From assembly GCA_017541265.1 (NCBI GenBank), contig JAFXZK010000091.1, forward strand, positions 1 to 62,844: a DNA stretch of 62,844 bases. Direction: 5' to 3'. The notes under the pieces are model-generated. The model had not been told where the DNA came from and searched no databases. It was given only the letters and a program-made list of their open reading frames with translations. Made by a program: the position numbers and the translations under genes. Source of the DNA: Bacteroidaceae bacterium. GTDB lineage: Bacteria > Bacteroidota > Bacteroidia > Bacteroidales > Bacteroidaceae. Shown here piece after piece: positions 45,102 through 53,631 of this stretch. Each line of letters opens with the position of its first letter. Position 1 is the first letter of the stretch.

Positions 45102-45359
45102 ATGGAAACAACAATCACAAGAAGACCCACCTCTTTCCGGCTTAGGACAGACCTTCTGGAGGGACTGAAGCGCAAGGCAGCCCGCGAGAACCGCACGCTC
45201 AACAACTATGTAGAAAGCGTGCTGCTTGACATCGTTTACGACGAGCCTAATGAAGTGACCAAGGCCGCCATACATGAGGCTATGTCGAGGCGCAACTACA
45301 ACAAAGTTTATAGTAGTGTTGATGAGATGTTCAATGATATTCTTAATGAGGAAGAATGA
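45102..45359 (+). CDS. Ribbon-helix-helix antitoxin
   Basis: An 85-residue protein beginning METTITRRPTSFRLRTDLLE, with an RHH DNA-binding fold (SFRLRTDLLEGLKRKAAREN, then RTLNNYVESVLLD) and an acidic C-terminal tail (SVDEMFNDILNEEE) suited to wrapping a toxin. It would repress its own promoter and neutralise the YafQ-like toxin. An ATG at 45090 is an alternative start, and the longer frame from 45009 contains the promoter and is rejected. Its stop overlaps the toxin start by 4 bases (ATGA). Confidence 0.82.
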   Translation: METTITRRPTSFRLRTDLLEGLKRKAARENRTLNNYVESVLLDIVYDEPNEVTKAAIHEAMSRRNYNKVYSSVDEMFNDILNEEE

Positions 45360-45628
45360 AGGATCTCCAACCTACCACTCAATATCGAAAAGACCTCAAA
45401 AGATATAAGAACCAACCCAAGAAGTTGGATGCCTTGAAAGAGGTTCTTAGGATGCTTCAGAACGAACAGCCCATCCCTGCGGAATATAAGCCCCATATAC
45501 TTTTGGGACAATACAAGGGCTGCATGGAATGCCATATCCAAGGTGACTTTCTGCTGATTTGGTTCGACCCGGAGCACGACATTATTGAGCTTGTCCGCCT
45601 CGGCACTCACTCGGAACTGTTTAGGTGA
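45356..45628 (+). CDS. YafQ-family mRNA interferase toxin
   Basis: A 90-residue RelE/ParE-superfamily toxin starting MKDLQPTTQYRKDLKRYKNQ. The HILLGQYKGCMECHIQGDFL, IWFDPEHDIIELVRLGTHSELF pattern, with His residues and the terminal GTHSELF, matches the YafQ family, which cleaves mRNA in the ribosome. Translationally coupled to the antitoxin before it. Confidence 0.88.
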   Translation: MKDLQPTTQYRKDLKRYKNQPKKLDALKEVLRMLQNEQPIPAEYKPHILLGQYKGCMECHIQGDFLLIWFDPEHDIIELVRLGTHSELFR

Positions 45629-45838
45629 AGAGTTTGTCTTCCTGCACTTGCGGGTTGACTCTACACGTTCTTTTTATAGAATCTTTTGTTAAAAAGAAGC
45701 GGTTCCCTGCTTGAGTTTCACAGATTTTGACTAACTTTTCTATGCAAGGACAGTAATCTCATGGAAGAGTATTTCAGGTCTTTGGGGAATGTTTTTGTTT
45801 TGTTTTTCTCCTTTTTCCCATAAATTATTGTTCTTAAA
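45629..45838. other. Gene-free stretch between two toxin-antitoxin pairs
   Basis: About 210 bases with T-rich runs and no gene, hairpin or repeat that I would defend. Confidence 0.4.
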
Positions 45839-45870
45839 TTTGCGAACAATCGAATAATGTATTAATTTTG
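45839..45870 (+). promoter_or_regulatory. higBA promoter
   Basis: TTTG (45839-45842), 20-base spacer, TAATTTTG (45863-45870), only 7 bases before the higB ATG. Confidence 0.75.
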
Positions 45871-45877
45871 CAGCCGT

Positions 45878-46195
45878 ATGATAGTTACTTTCGACCAGAC
45901 ATATCTGCAAGAACTCTATACAAACGGGCAGGCCAGCGACAAACATCATCGCTTCCAGCCCCAGATAGTCAGCAAGTATGTGAAGGTGGTGAACCTGATG
46001 AAGCAGCAGGAGAACGTACTCGGACTCACCCGCTTCGGTTCGCTGCACTACGAAAAGCTGCACGGCGACAAGGAAGGACTCTGTTCCGTCCGCGTCAACG
46101 ACCAGTACCGCATTGAGTTCGAGGAGTCTCTCGAAAAAGGTAAGCAGATTGCCACGATTTGTAACATCACAGAATTGTCGAACCATTATAAATAG
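45878..46195 (+). CDS. higB: HigB-type toxin (RelE superfamily)
   Basis: A 105-residue ribosome-dependent mRNA endonuclease beginning MIVTFDQTYLQELYTNGQAS, with the family segments GLTRFGSLHYEKLHGDKEGL, VRVNDQYRIEFEE and a C-terminal ATICNITELSNHYK. The gene order toxin-before-antitoxin is that of higBA. 13 bases separate it from higA. Confidence 0.9.
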   Translation: MIVTFDQTYLQELYTNGQASDKHHRFQPQIVSKYVKVVNLMKQQENVLGLTRFGSLHYEKLHGDKEGLCSVRVNDQYRIEFEESLEKGKQIATICNITELSNHYK

Positions 46196-46208
46196 GGAGG
46201 AACCAGAG

Positions 46209-46553
46209 ATGATAACTATTGAAGGAATAGAGCCAAAGATGATTGCCAACAATCTAAAGCCCTACAAACCCACACATCCAGGTGAGGTGCTGAAGGACGA
46301 GTTGGAGTACCGAGGCATTTCACAGCGCGGACTGGCCAAGGAAATGGGGATTTCCTATTCAGCCCTCAACGAAGTGCTTAATGCCAAGCGTGCCCTTAAT
46401 CCGGAGTTGGCTATGATGATGGAAGCCGCCCTCGGTGTAGATGCCGCCCCTCTGCTGGCCATGCAGAACGAGTACGACATGTTGATGGCCGAACACAATA
46501 AGTCATTCATGGAGAAGCTGAAAAAGATTCGCCGCATTGCTGCGGTATTCTAA
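46209..46553 (+). CDS. higA: HigA-type antitoxin (XRE helix-turn-helix)
   Basis: A 114-residue protein with the HigA signature PTHPGEVLKDELEYRGIS and the helix-turn-helix SQRGLAKEMGISYSALNEVL with NAKRALNPELAMMMEAALGV. It binds HigB and represses the operon. The start at 46209 (MITIEGIEPKM) leaves 13 bases after higB. Convergent with the DUF4435 gene, whose stop is 18 bases away. Confidence 0.92.
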   Translation: MITIEGIEPKMIANNLKPYKPTHPGEVLKDELEYRGISQRGLAKEMGISYSALNEVLNAKRALNPELAMMMEAALGVDAAPLLAMQNEYDMLMAEHNKSFMEKLKKIRRIAAVF

Positions 46554-46570
46554 GAGAACAGAAGTAGAAT

Positions 46571-47437
46571 TCACACTATTATTTCAGCAATATCCTCAGC
46601 AACTTTCTTGATTTGCCAATACGTCTGTGGTGGCAGCTTGTTCATCATAACATCTTCTTTGAACGAAACTGAAGTACCGCGACAAAGTAAGTTGCCGATG
46701 TAGGCGACAAGTTCAAAAAGATTGTGCCCTCGTATGTGGAGATAAGCATTCTGCTCGTTCACATTGAGAGAGTGACAATAATTGCTTTCGGCCTCGAAAT
46801 CAACGGACTTTGCAAACGGAGTATTCAAATGCTTCTTGAAGTTCTTGGCGATTCTCTCAATTAGCAGTTTGCCGTTGTCGGCCAGTTCTACACGTTTGCA
46901 TTGCTTTGGCAAACAGGCAGAGAACATATTCAGATTAAAATCGGGCTTGTCATTCTTGAGGCAGTAGAGCAAAAGCAACATTGGCTTATACACTGTCTTT
47001 GAAAGAGTTGAAAGGAAGGCTGAGAAATCAAAAGTCGTTGCTTTCTCAGGACATTGTGCTTCAAATCGCTCATTCAAAGCAGAGGCTTCGCAATAGTGAT
47101 TCTCCCAAGAATACGTATAGGTTTGACATATGAAGTTGTCAGCATTGAGACCCGTCTCTTGCAACAGATAGCGCATATCACTGTCAATGCAGATGAAGAA
47201 TCGCTTCGACAGGTAAGGACGGTATTTCAGACATTGCTCACAGCCAGAAGTGTCAAATCCTTTGGGACTACGGCTTTGTGTGATGAAGTAATAATGCCCA
47301 GGCTTTCGGTTTTGCAGCACCATATTCCAGAACAATTTATCATCACCATTCTCCAAATGGACGCTGGCTACCACACCACTCTGCATAAGCGGCACATTAG
47401 CAAAGTACCGCGCTTGCTCCAGATAAACGTCTGCCAT
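46571..47437 (-). CDS. DUF4435 protein, AriB-like TOPRIM effector of a PARIS-type defence pair
   Basis: A 288-residue protein. The N-terminal VASVHLENGDDKLFWNMVLQ and the following RFFICIDSDMRYLL give the E...DxD pattern of TOPRIM nucleases as found in DUF4435, the domain of AriB in PARIS, where the released nuclease acts on tRNA. The rest is helical. It overlaps the ATPase stop by one base (TAATG), so the pair is translationally coupled. AT-richer than the glycan block, as expected for a transferred defence gene. Assignment to PARIS rests on the ATPase+DUF4435 pairing; an OLD-like split system is the alternative. Confidence 0.68.
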   Translation of the reverse strand: MADVYLEQARYFANVPLMQSGVVASVHLENGDDKLFWNMVLQNRKPGHYYFITQSRSPKGFDTSGCEQCLKYRPYLSKRFFICIDSDMRYLLQETGLNADNFICQTYTYSWENHYCEASALNERFEAQCPEKATTFDFSAFLSTLSKTVYKPMLLLLYCLKNDKPDFNLNMFSACLPKQCKRVELADNGKLLIERIAKNFKKHLNTPFAKSVDFEAESNYCHSLNVNEQNAYLHIRGHNLFELVAYIGNLLCRGTSVSFKEDVMMNKLPPQTYWQIKKVAEDIAEIIV

Positions 47438-48348
47438 TATTTTCGAGTGTTAGTGGTGATGTTTTCCATATATATAGCCTTGTCCCCCCAACCGTCCGAG
47501 AATATCATCGGCGAATGTGTTGTGAGGATAATCTGCACATTAGGATTCAACTGCAGAATCATGTCAATTAACTTATACTGCCAGCTGATGTGCATGGAAA
47601 TCTCTGGCTCGTCCATCATCAGCACATACTCCTGACCGTCCTCCAACAATACTGTCAATAGAATGATGAGCAGTTGTTTCTCGCCAGAAGATAATTTGTC
47701 AGCATCAATAGCGGTCTTTTCGTCTATGATAAAACGCAGCTTGTCGGAATTGTTGTCTAACACCTTTCCTGTCTCTTTGAAAGCCTCATTAACAAGAATC
47801 TCAAAAAGAATTTTACGAGCATAAATTTTATTATAGTCTTCTTTTGTCACATTTCCTTGAGCACTTAGGTTTTCTGTAAACTTTTTTAAAAGGCCATTCA
47901 GGTAGTAACCATAGTCGCTCTGCAACTGCACAAGCCGTTTGTCAAGCAATGTCTGTTGCGTGTTTACATCCTTATCCTTAATGTCGAAGGTGGAGATAAA
48001 GTCTAACTTCAGACACTTGGCAAATTCTTCCAATGGCAACTCTTTGCCATTTTTCGCAACCTCCCTTGAAGAAAGAGTCAAGGAAACCCTCGCTTTTTCA
48101 TCACTATTCTTTGAATGGGTAGTCGTTGGACTACTAATTACAGTAATGCCATCTTTCAACGAAATAGCAGCACTCTCGTATGTAAATGTAGGCTCTACAC
48201 CATTGAATGCCAAGAATCGAATAAAACCCAATATGGTTGACTTAAACGTACCATTGTTGCCAATAATGATATTCACCTTCTCATCAATCCGAGATTTGAA
48301 GGAGTATTTACCATAGAGATTCTCTATTTCAAAATCTTTAATCCTCAT
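47437..48348 (-). CDS. AAA/ABC-type ATPase, AriA-like partner of DUF4435
   Basis: A 303-residue SMC/ABC-like ATPase: Walker A region NIIIGNNGTFKSTIL (residues 30-38, with Phe where GKS is normally preceded by Gly), signature DKLSSGEKQLLIILLTVLLE, Walker B YVLMMDEPEISMH and switch His LTTHSPMIF. It is shorter than AriA of E. coli PARIS, as I recall it, so the insert between Walker A and the signature is reduced. In such systems the ATPase holds the nuclease until a phage protein triggers it. First gene of a two-gene operon. Confidence 0.7.
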   Translation of the reverse strand: MRIKDFEIENLYGKYSFKSRIDEKVNIIIGNNGTFKSTILGFIRFLAFNGVEPTFTYESAAISLKDGITVISSPTTTHSKNSDEKARVSLTLSSREVAKNGKELPLEEFAKCLKLDFISTFDIKDKDVNTQQTLLDKRLVQLQSDYGYYLNGLLKKFTENLSAQGNVTKEDYNKIYARKILFEILVNEAFKETGKVLDNNSDKLRFIIDEKTAIDADKLSSGEKQLLIILLTVLLEDGQEYVLMMDEPEISMHISWQYKLIDMILQLNPNVQIILTTHSPMIFSDGWGDKAIYMENITTNTRK

Positions 48349-48724
48349 AATAGTAGTTGTGTCGTTTTGCTTGCAAAATTAAGCATTTTCTCGCAAAGAG
48401 CAAAGAATAATAAGGCAAAAATACCTTATTTAATAGAAATGATTTGGCTATGTGCCAAAGAATGATTACCTTTGCATCATGTTTAACGAAAAATGGTATG
48501 CCAATGAACAGATAAAAGACAATAGGACATAAGACTGAACGTCCACTTTTGATTCTTGTTTTCCGACAATTGGGGGATTGAAAGAAAAAGTAGCAAGAAC
48601 TGAAGTAGATTGTTCACGCCGTTTGGTGTGGGCATTTACTCGTTTAAGGCATAAAGGTTATCCCCAAAACCTCTGAAACGTAAGTGAAGTAGATTGCTCA
48701 CGCTTTTCATTCAAAAAGAAGAAA
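48349..48724. other. Intergenic stretch with a 19-base direct repeat
   Basis: Divergent promoters must lie here. TGAAGTAGATTGTTCACGC at 48601-48619 recurs with one change at 48685-48703 (84 bases apart), each time followed by a T-rich run. No gene. Confidence 0.5.
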
Positions 48725-49864
48725 ATGAGCTATATATCGGGACATTATAGAAAAGGTCATTTCCGTAATGGGAAATGGGTCAGTGGTGGCTATGTAAAAG
48801 GTCATTATCGTAGTGGATTAGCGTATGGATATAGTTCGTATTCTGTAAATGCACATAGTACAGCAACAGAGGAGGCAACTCTTCCTAATGATATAGAATT
48901 GGAAGAATTGCTTTCGCCGCAGAATATAGAGATCATAAGTGAAATGATGGAAAATTTAGATAACTTTTCATACGCAAGAACACTTAGATTTTTTGATGCG
49001 TACTATCCTTACGATGTTGAAGATGTTCATTATGCCGAAGTGTTGTTGTCAATGAATACTTGTTTATCAATTGATGATTTGTTATCAGTACGTGAATTTG
49101 TAAAAGAAAAGATAACTAAGATTAGCCAATCATCTGTAGAAAAACTGCCAGATGATATAAGCAAGGAGCTTTCAGAGTGTGTTTCTAAAGTTTTAGGTTG
49201 GAACAACATCAGTTTTAATAGACTTAAAGATAACTTAAGAGCCGATGTCAATTCTTGTTACGATGAAAATCTATTCCGTCTTTTTAAGGAAAGTAAAACA
49301 ATAACGACCGACATCTGTGGTGAGTGTTTTATCAACCTATCATTTTGCTCTAAGTACTCGAAATACAAGGATTTGATTAGCCATGAAGCCAAAGAAAGAG
49401 GCAATATTGATGTATCTGGGTTATTAGAGACAATAGCGAAACGTTATGAAGGTTTTAGAACACATTGGAATGAATTCAAAGGGTTCAAAGAGGGAATGAA
49501 TGGCTATGCTGCTGCCAAACAAGTGGTGGAAGACGATTTCGATTATTTGAAACAATTCAATTGGAGATTGTTGCCTTGGGAAAAATCATACTATAGCGAG
49601 ATAGATAGAGAAGAAATTCGGAAAAGGGATGAACAAGTCAAAATACAGAAAGATAATCAAATAGAAAAGGAAAGGCAAAAGAAAGATGAAGAGAAAATCC
49701 GACAGGAGGAAGAGTATAGAAAAGAACGCAACAATACCATAATTAAAATTATTATTGGAGTAATTGTATGTGTGCCTATAGTGATTCTCTTGGTCCAGAT
49801 ACCTTCTGAAGTATGGAATTGGATAATCGCAATTCTAGTCATCCTAGCATTAATGAAAAAGTGA
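48725..49864 (+). CDS. Unrecognised membrane protein with GHYR-repeat N-terminus and coiled coil
   Basis: A 379-residue protein I cannot assign. Residues 6-31 hold a duplicated aromatic-basic motif (GHYRKGHFRNGKWVSGG, YVKGHYRSG). A helical body follows (about 55-300), then a strongly charged coiled coil (about 300-335; EIRKRDEQVKIQKDNQIEKE) and two transmembrane helices at the very end (TIIKIIIGVIVCVPIVILLV and VWNWIIAILVILALM). The body is probably cytoplasmic and tail-anchored. Low GC compared with the flanks. A RES-domain gene follows after about 100 bases on the same strand. A defence sensor or membrane effector role is a guess from context. Confidence 0.55.
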   Translation: MSYISGHYRKGHFRNGKWVSGGYVKGHYRSGLAYGYSSYSVNAHSTATEEATLPNDIELEELLSPQNIEIISEMMENLDNFSYARTLRFFDAYYPYDVEDVHYAEVLLSMNTCLSIDDLLSVREFVKEKITKISQSSVEKLPDDISKELSECVSKVLGWNNISFNRLKDNLRADVNSCYDENLFRLFKESKTITTDICGECFINLSFCSKYSKYKDLISHEAKERGNIDVSGLLETIAKRYEGFRTHWNEFKGFKEGMNGYAAAKQVVEDDFDYLKQFNWRLLPWEKSYYSEIDREEIRKRDEQVKIQKDNQIEKERQKKDEEKIRQEEEYRKERNNTIIKIIIGVIVCVPIVILLVQIPSEVWNWIIAILVILALMKK

Positions 49865-49966
49865 TTATAACAATAATTCAAGATTCGCATGTTATACAAG
49901 AAAGCGTGGGTTAATTAGCATTTGAGTGTAAAGAATCTATGAAGTTTCATTTCTATAATTCAATCT

Positions 49967-51181
49967 ATGAAAGCAGAAAATATTAACCCAGAGAACTTGA
50001 AACAGATTGTAAAAGAACTTGAATCTTTGAAAAACAATCTTTCCTCGGCCAAGGACGAAGAAGATGCAAGAAAGGTCCAAGAGGAGGCTATCAATATGTC
50101 TGTCGGGGTAGTATATGCGGAGTCCAAAGCTGACGACCTGCTGTTTAGGTGTAGCTCATGTTTTAATGTGCCAGAAGATTTGACATGCGCCAATCGTTAT
50201 TCATACCCTCCAGAAGATAAGGTGAGTAATCCACAACGGATGAATATTAAGAATGATTCTGTCTTTTATGGAGCATCTGATATAAAAACAGCCTTACATG
50301 AAACAGGCATAAAAGAGAACCAAGTTTTTTATGTCAGTGCATGGGAAATGAAAGATGATGCAAAGATGTTAATGTTCCCATGCATACCATTGGGAGTCAT
50401 ATCAAAAGCATTACAATCAAAAGAGACTTATGCTCCTTTTGCACAATTTGCAAACTTTATTAAATCATCTCCAGAATTAGAAGCTTGGTATGACAAATTG
50501 ACAGAGATAATGTCTATTCCCCATAACGAAAAAGACGCATTACATAAATACATATATTATCTGACTGGAGGTCTGGCAAATAATATCCGTCATATTAAAG
50601 TACCATATAAGGACTCCTTAAGGGATATTGATGCAATACTATACCCCAGTGTCATGTTAGAGGGAGGAAAACACAATCTTGCAATTCGTCCGCAATTTGT
50701 AAAAGAACACATGCAAATAAAATATATCATGAAAGGAATCTACAATCAAGGAGAGGTTACATGTTCTTTCAAATACATCGGGTTTGATGAAGAAGAAAGA
50801 ATAAAATGGAAGCAATTATCTAAACAGGTCGTTAGGACAAAAATTATACAATATCAAGACCACAATAGGATATACAATATAGTAGGAAATGAGATAATAC
50901 CCTTCGAAGGTAAATTGTGCTCAATAGCAGACCTGGAAAATACTTTGATAAACAAGTTGAATCGACAAGATTCGCCTCTCAAAGACTTACCTTTCAAACA
51001 CGATAAAGATATTTCTATTTGCAGTCCAAGATGGATAGACGAATGGATGAAAGATCATGTCGTGGATCTGATAATAAATGATGATCTAATGCGGGATATA
51101 CAAGTATCCGCTACTTTGCACTCTTTCTTCTCTGAAGATGGTGTTAAACTTACGGATGTTTTTGAGGAGAATGTGAATTAA
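49967..51181 (+). CDS. RES-domain protein with C-terminal extension
   Basis: A 404-residue protein. Residues about 72-245 fit the RES fold of NAD+-consuming toxins: RYSYPPEDKVSNPQRMN (Arg), VFYGASDIKTALHE (Tyr and Glu), YVSAWEM (Ser) and the closing DAILYPSVMLEGGKHNLAIR. RES toxins of the Xre-RES type are usually 150-230 residues; here a helical N-terminus and about 160 extra C-terminal residues are present, and no Xre antitoxin is adjacent. It follows the unrecognised GHYR membrane protein by about 100 bases. Plausibly an NAD+-depleting abortive-infection effector whose extension controls it. Low GC. Confidence 0.65.
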   Translation: MKAENINPENLKQIVKELESLKNNLSSAKDEEDARKVQEEAINMSVGVVYAESKADDLLFRCSSCFNVPEDLTCANRYSYPPEDKVSNPQRMNIKNDSVFYGASDIKTALHETGIKENQVFYVSAWEMKDDAKMLMFPCIPLGVISKALQSKETYAPFAQFANFIKSSPELEAWYDKLTEIMSIPHNEKDALHKYIYYLTGGLANNIRHIKVPYKDSLRDIDAILYPSVMLEGGKHNLAIRPQFVKEHMQIKYIMKGIYNQGEVTCSFKYIGFDEEERIKWKQLSKQVVRTKIIQYQDHNRIYNIVGNEIIPFEGKLCSIADLENTLINKLNRQDSPLKDLPFKHDKDISICSPRWIDEWMKDHVVDLIINDDLMRDIQVSATLHSFFSEDGVKLTDVFEENVN

Positions 51182-51449
51182 TAAAATTTTCACTTTTATC
51201 TTTTCACTTCTGCAAGGACGACCGCTTCTTTCTTGCAGCCATCGACTTTGATGGTTATAGGGGCAGAAACTGAGCTGCTTCATCATTGCGGAGTGCTAGA
51301 AAACAGCAAACGGGAACGCTGACAAGGCTTCGGAATGGCGGGATATAATCTAATTCGGGAAGTAGATTATATCTCGGTGCTGTTTGAAGGTGTTTTTCTT
51401 GGCGGTTTCGATATTTCTCTGTAATTTTGCAGAAAAATCGGAGAAAGAC
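51182..51449. other. Gene-free stretch with an 11-base inverted repeat
   Basis: GATATAATCTA (51342-51352) and TAGATTATATC (51363-51373) are a perfect inverted pair with a 10-base loop and no T-run, more like an operator than a terminator. TAATTTTG at about 51422-51429 is the -7 box of the next gene. Confidence 0.5.
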
Positions 51450-52002
51450 ATGGGAAGAGACGGATTCGGACACGCCTGGAGGGACAGGCAGTGGATAAAG
51501 AAAAGCAGTAGGCCGAGGGAATTGGCTCCAAGAGAGCTGAAGGAAGAGCCGCAGTTCAAGTTCAAGGACATCTACATCACTCCGCTGCGGCAGAAGCGGC
51601 ACTTACGCGGAGGACGGGTACGTCAGCTATGTGGTGATGAACCGCAACACGTCGCCGACGGGCATCCGCATTTTCGACGCATACCTGAACTACCTGACCG
51701 ACGGCGGCTCGGACCTGCAGGAGTTCGCCAAGCGGCTCGGGCTGCGACGCGACGACATCGACTCGCTGGTGTTCGTGCTGACGGGCATGAGGGGCGTAGA
51801 TTTCCGCATGAAGTATCAGGTGCTCATGGCCGACCAACTGCTGCGCTTCACGGACATGACCATCGCCGAGGTCTCGAAACGTGCGGGGTTCGGCTCGGCC
51901 AACAACCTCTACCTGACGTACAAGCGCGAGTTCAACATCGCTCCTGGCTACCGCAGCCCCCAACTTCGACAGGAGGGCGACGTGGGGAGGTACAAGCTGT
52001 GA
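51450..52002 (+). pseudogene. AraC-like helix-turn-helix regulator, frameshifted
   Basis: ATG 51450 starts MGRDGFGHAWRDRQWIKKSS in one frame. After about 51590-51603 the sensible sequence continues in another frame as TYAEDGYVSYVVMNRNTSPT and onwards to 52002, ending in an AraC-type helix-turn-helix (DMTIAEVSKRAGFGSANNLY). Joined, they give a small regulator of about 180 residues with one frameshift around CGGCAGAAGCGGC. The promoter is in place. Either a recent loss, a frameshifting signal or a sequence error. Confidence 0.6.
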
Positions 52003-52053
52003 CGAAAAACAGGCGGGAGTTTTATTGTACTTTTGCAAACAAATTATCAGAGT

Positions 52054-53430
52054 ATGGCAACGATTAACGAGTTTTTCCAGCTTTTGAGTTCTTTCCTGTG
52101 GGGGTGGCCCATGATTGTGCTGCTGCTTGGCACGCATATATTCTTGACGATTCGCCTGCGTGTGCCGCAACGCAAACTGCTGACGGGCATCCGTTTGTCG
52201 GTACAGAAAGACAAGGGCGCCAAGGGCGAGGTCAGTCAGTTCGGGGCCTTGACCACTGCCCTTGCCGCCACAATCGGAACGGGCAACATCGTGGGCGTTG
52301 CCACAGCCGTTGCTCTTGGTGGACCTGGTGCCGTGCTGTGGTGCTGGCTGACGGGTGTGTTCGGTATGGCTACGAAATATGCCGAAGGGCTGTTGGCCGT
52401 GAAGTATCGTGTGCGGGATGCAAGCGGACGAACCTACGGTGGCCCGATGTATGCCCTTGAATACGGACTTGGCATGAAGTGGCTGGCTGTACTCTTTGCC
52501 TCCTTCACGGCTCTGGCTTCCTTTGGCATCGGCTGTACGGTACAAGCCAACAGTATCGCCTTGTTGGCGAACGAGACCTTTGGCATCTCCACCTCGCTTG
52601 TCGGAGTGCTGGTGTGTCTGCTTACGGCTTCGGTTATCCTGGGAGGCGTGAAAGCCATCGCCCGCGTCTGCTCCATCTTCGTGCCTTTCATGGCGTTGCT
52701 CTATGTCATCGGCTGCATCGTCATCCTTTGCATGAACGGCCCATACGTTTGGCCCGCCATCCGGCTCATCGTGCATTCTGCCTTCAACCCCTCGGCAGCA
52801 GGAGGCGGCTTTGTGGGAGCTACGGTGATGATTGCTGCCCGCTACGGTATTGCCCGCGGACTCTTCTCCAACGAGAGCGGCATGGGTTCGGCTCCGATTG
52901 TGGCTGCTGCCGCTCAGACACGCAATCCCGTCCGTCAAGCTTTGGTGAGCAGTACGGGCACCTTCTGGGACACGGTCGTCATCTGTGCCCTCACAGGACT
53001 GGTGCTTGTCAGCAGCATCATTGCCTACCCTGACATCACCTTCGACGACGGCGCAGCCCTCACCAAGGTTGCCTTCTCCAAAATTCCCTACATCGGTGCG
53101 CCGCTGCTTGCTTTCGGCATCCTCACCTTTGCCTTCAGCACCATCCTCGGCTGGAGTTACTACGGCGAGAGTGCTGTGAGCTACTTAGATGCGAGAGGCA
53201 AGAAAGGAGAGGTGAGGCGTGGTTCGCGCTTCTACCGTATTCTCTACATTGTGGCGCTGTTCTTCGGCAGCATCATCAACCTCGACATCATCTGGAACAT
53301 TGCCGACAGCATGAATGCTCTGATGACGATTCCCAACCTCGTCGCCCTGCTTCTTCTGAGCAAAGTGGCGGCCCAAGAGACAAAGCAATATCTCTGGGCC
53401 AACCGCCTGGATGAGGAAATGGAAGAGTGA
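52054..53430 (+). CDS. AGCS family sodium:alanine/glycine symporter
   Basis: A 458-residue inner-membrane carrier with about eleven helices. Family marks: FGALTTALAATIGTGNIVGV, GGPGAVLWCWLTGVFGMATK, YGGPMYALEYGLGMKW and the signature GLFSNESGMGSAPIVAAAAQ. ATG 52054 (MATINEFFQLL) is preferred because the -7 box TACTTTTG at about 52028-52035 lies within the longer frame. It would import alanine or glycine with Na+. A half-copy of the palindromic repeat directly after the stop seems to act as its terminator. Confidence 0.94.
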   Translation: MATINEFFQLLSSFLWGWPMIVLLLGTHIFLTIRLRVPQRKLLTGIRLSVQKDKGAKGEVSQFGALTTALAATIGTGNIVGVATAVALGGPGAVLWCWLTGVFGMATKYAEGLLAVKYRVRDASGRTYGGPMYALEYGLGMKWLAVLFASFTALASFGIGCTVQANSIALLANETFGISTSLVGVLVCLLTASVILGGVKAIARVCSIFVPFMALLYVIGCIVILCMNGPYVWPAIRLIVHSAFNPSAAGGGFVGATVMIAARYGIARGLFSNESGMGSAPIVAAAAQTRNPVRQALVSSTGTFWDTVVICALTGLVLVSSIIAYPDITFDDGAALTKVAFSKIPYIGAPLLAFGILTFAFSTILGWSYYGESAVSYLDARGKKGEVRRGSRFYRILYIVALFFGSIINLDIIWNIADSMNALMTIPNLVALLLLSKVAAQETKQYLWANRLDEEMEE

Positions 53431-53466
53431 AGACCCTCCCAAACCCTCCCTTGAGGGAGGGTGTTT
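53431..53466 (+). terminator. Palindromic element used as a terminator
   Basis: AGACCCTCCCAAACCCTCCC-TTGAGGGAGGGTGTTT starts on the base after the symporter stop codon. It matches one arm of the hairpin element at 33952-34073 (AGACCCTCTCCCAACC...). Confidence 0.6.
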
Positions 53467-53631
53467 GCAAGGGTAAATATATGTATTTTCTTTGAATTAT
53501 TGTGTGAACTTGAAGAAACTTTGGCAAAGATGTTTTAAAATTGTATCTTTGCACTGGATAATCAAGAAATCGTTAATCATCAACCCCTTTTAACCCTTTT
53601 ACTTTTTTACCTTTTTACCTTTTTATTATAT

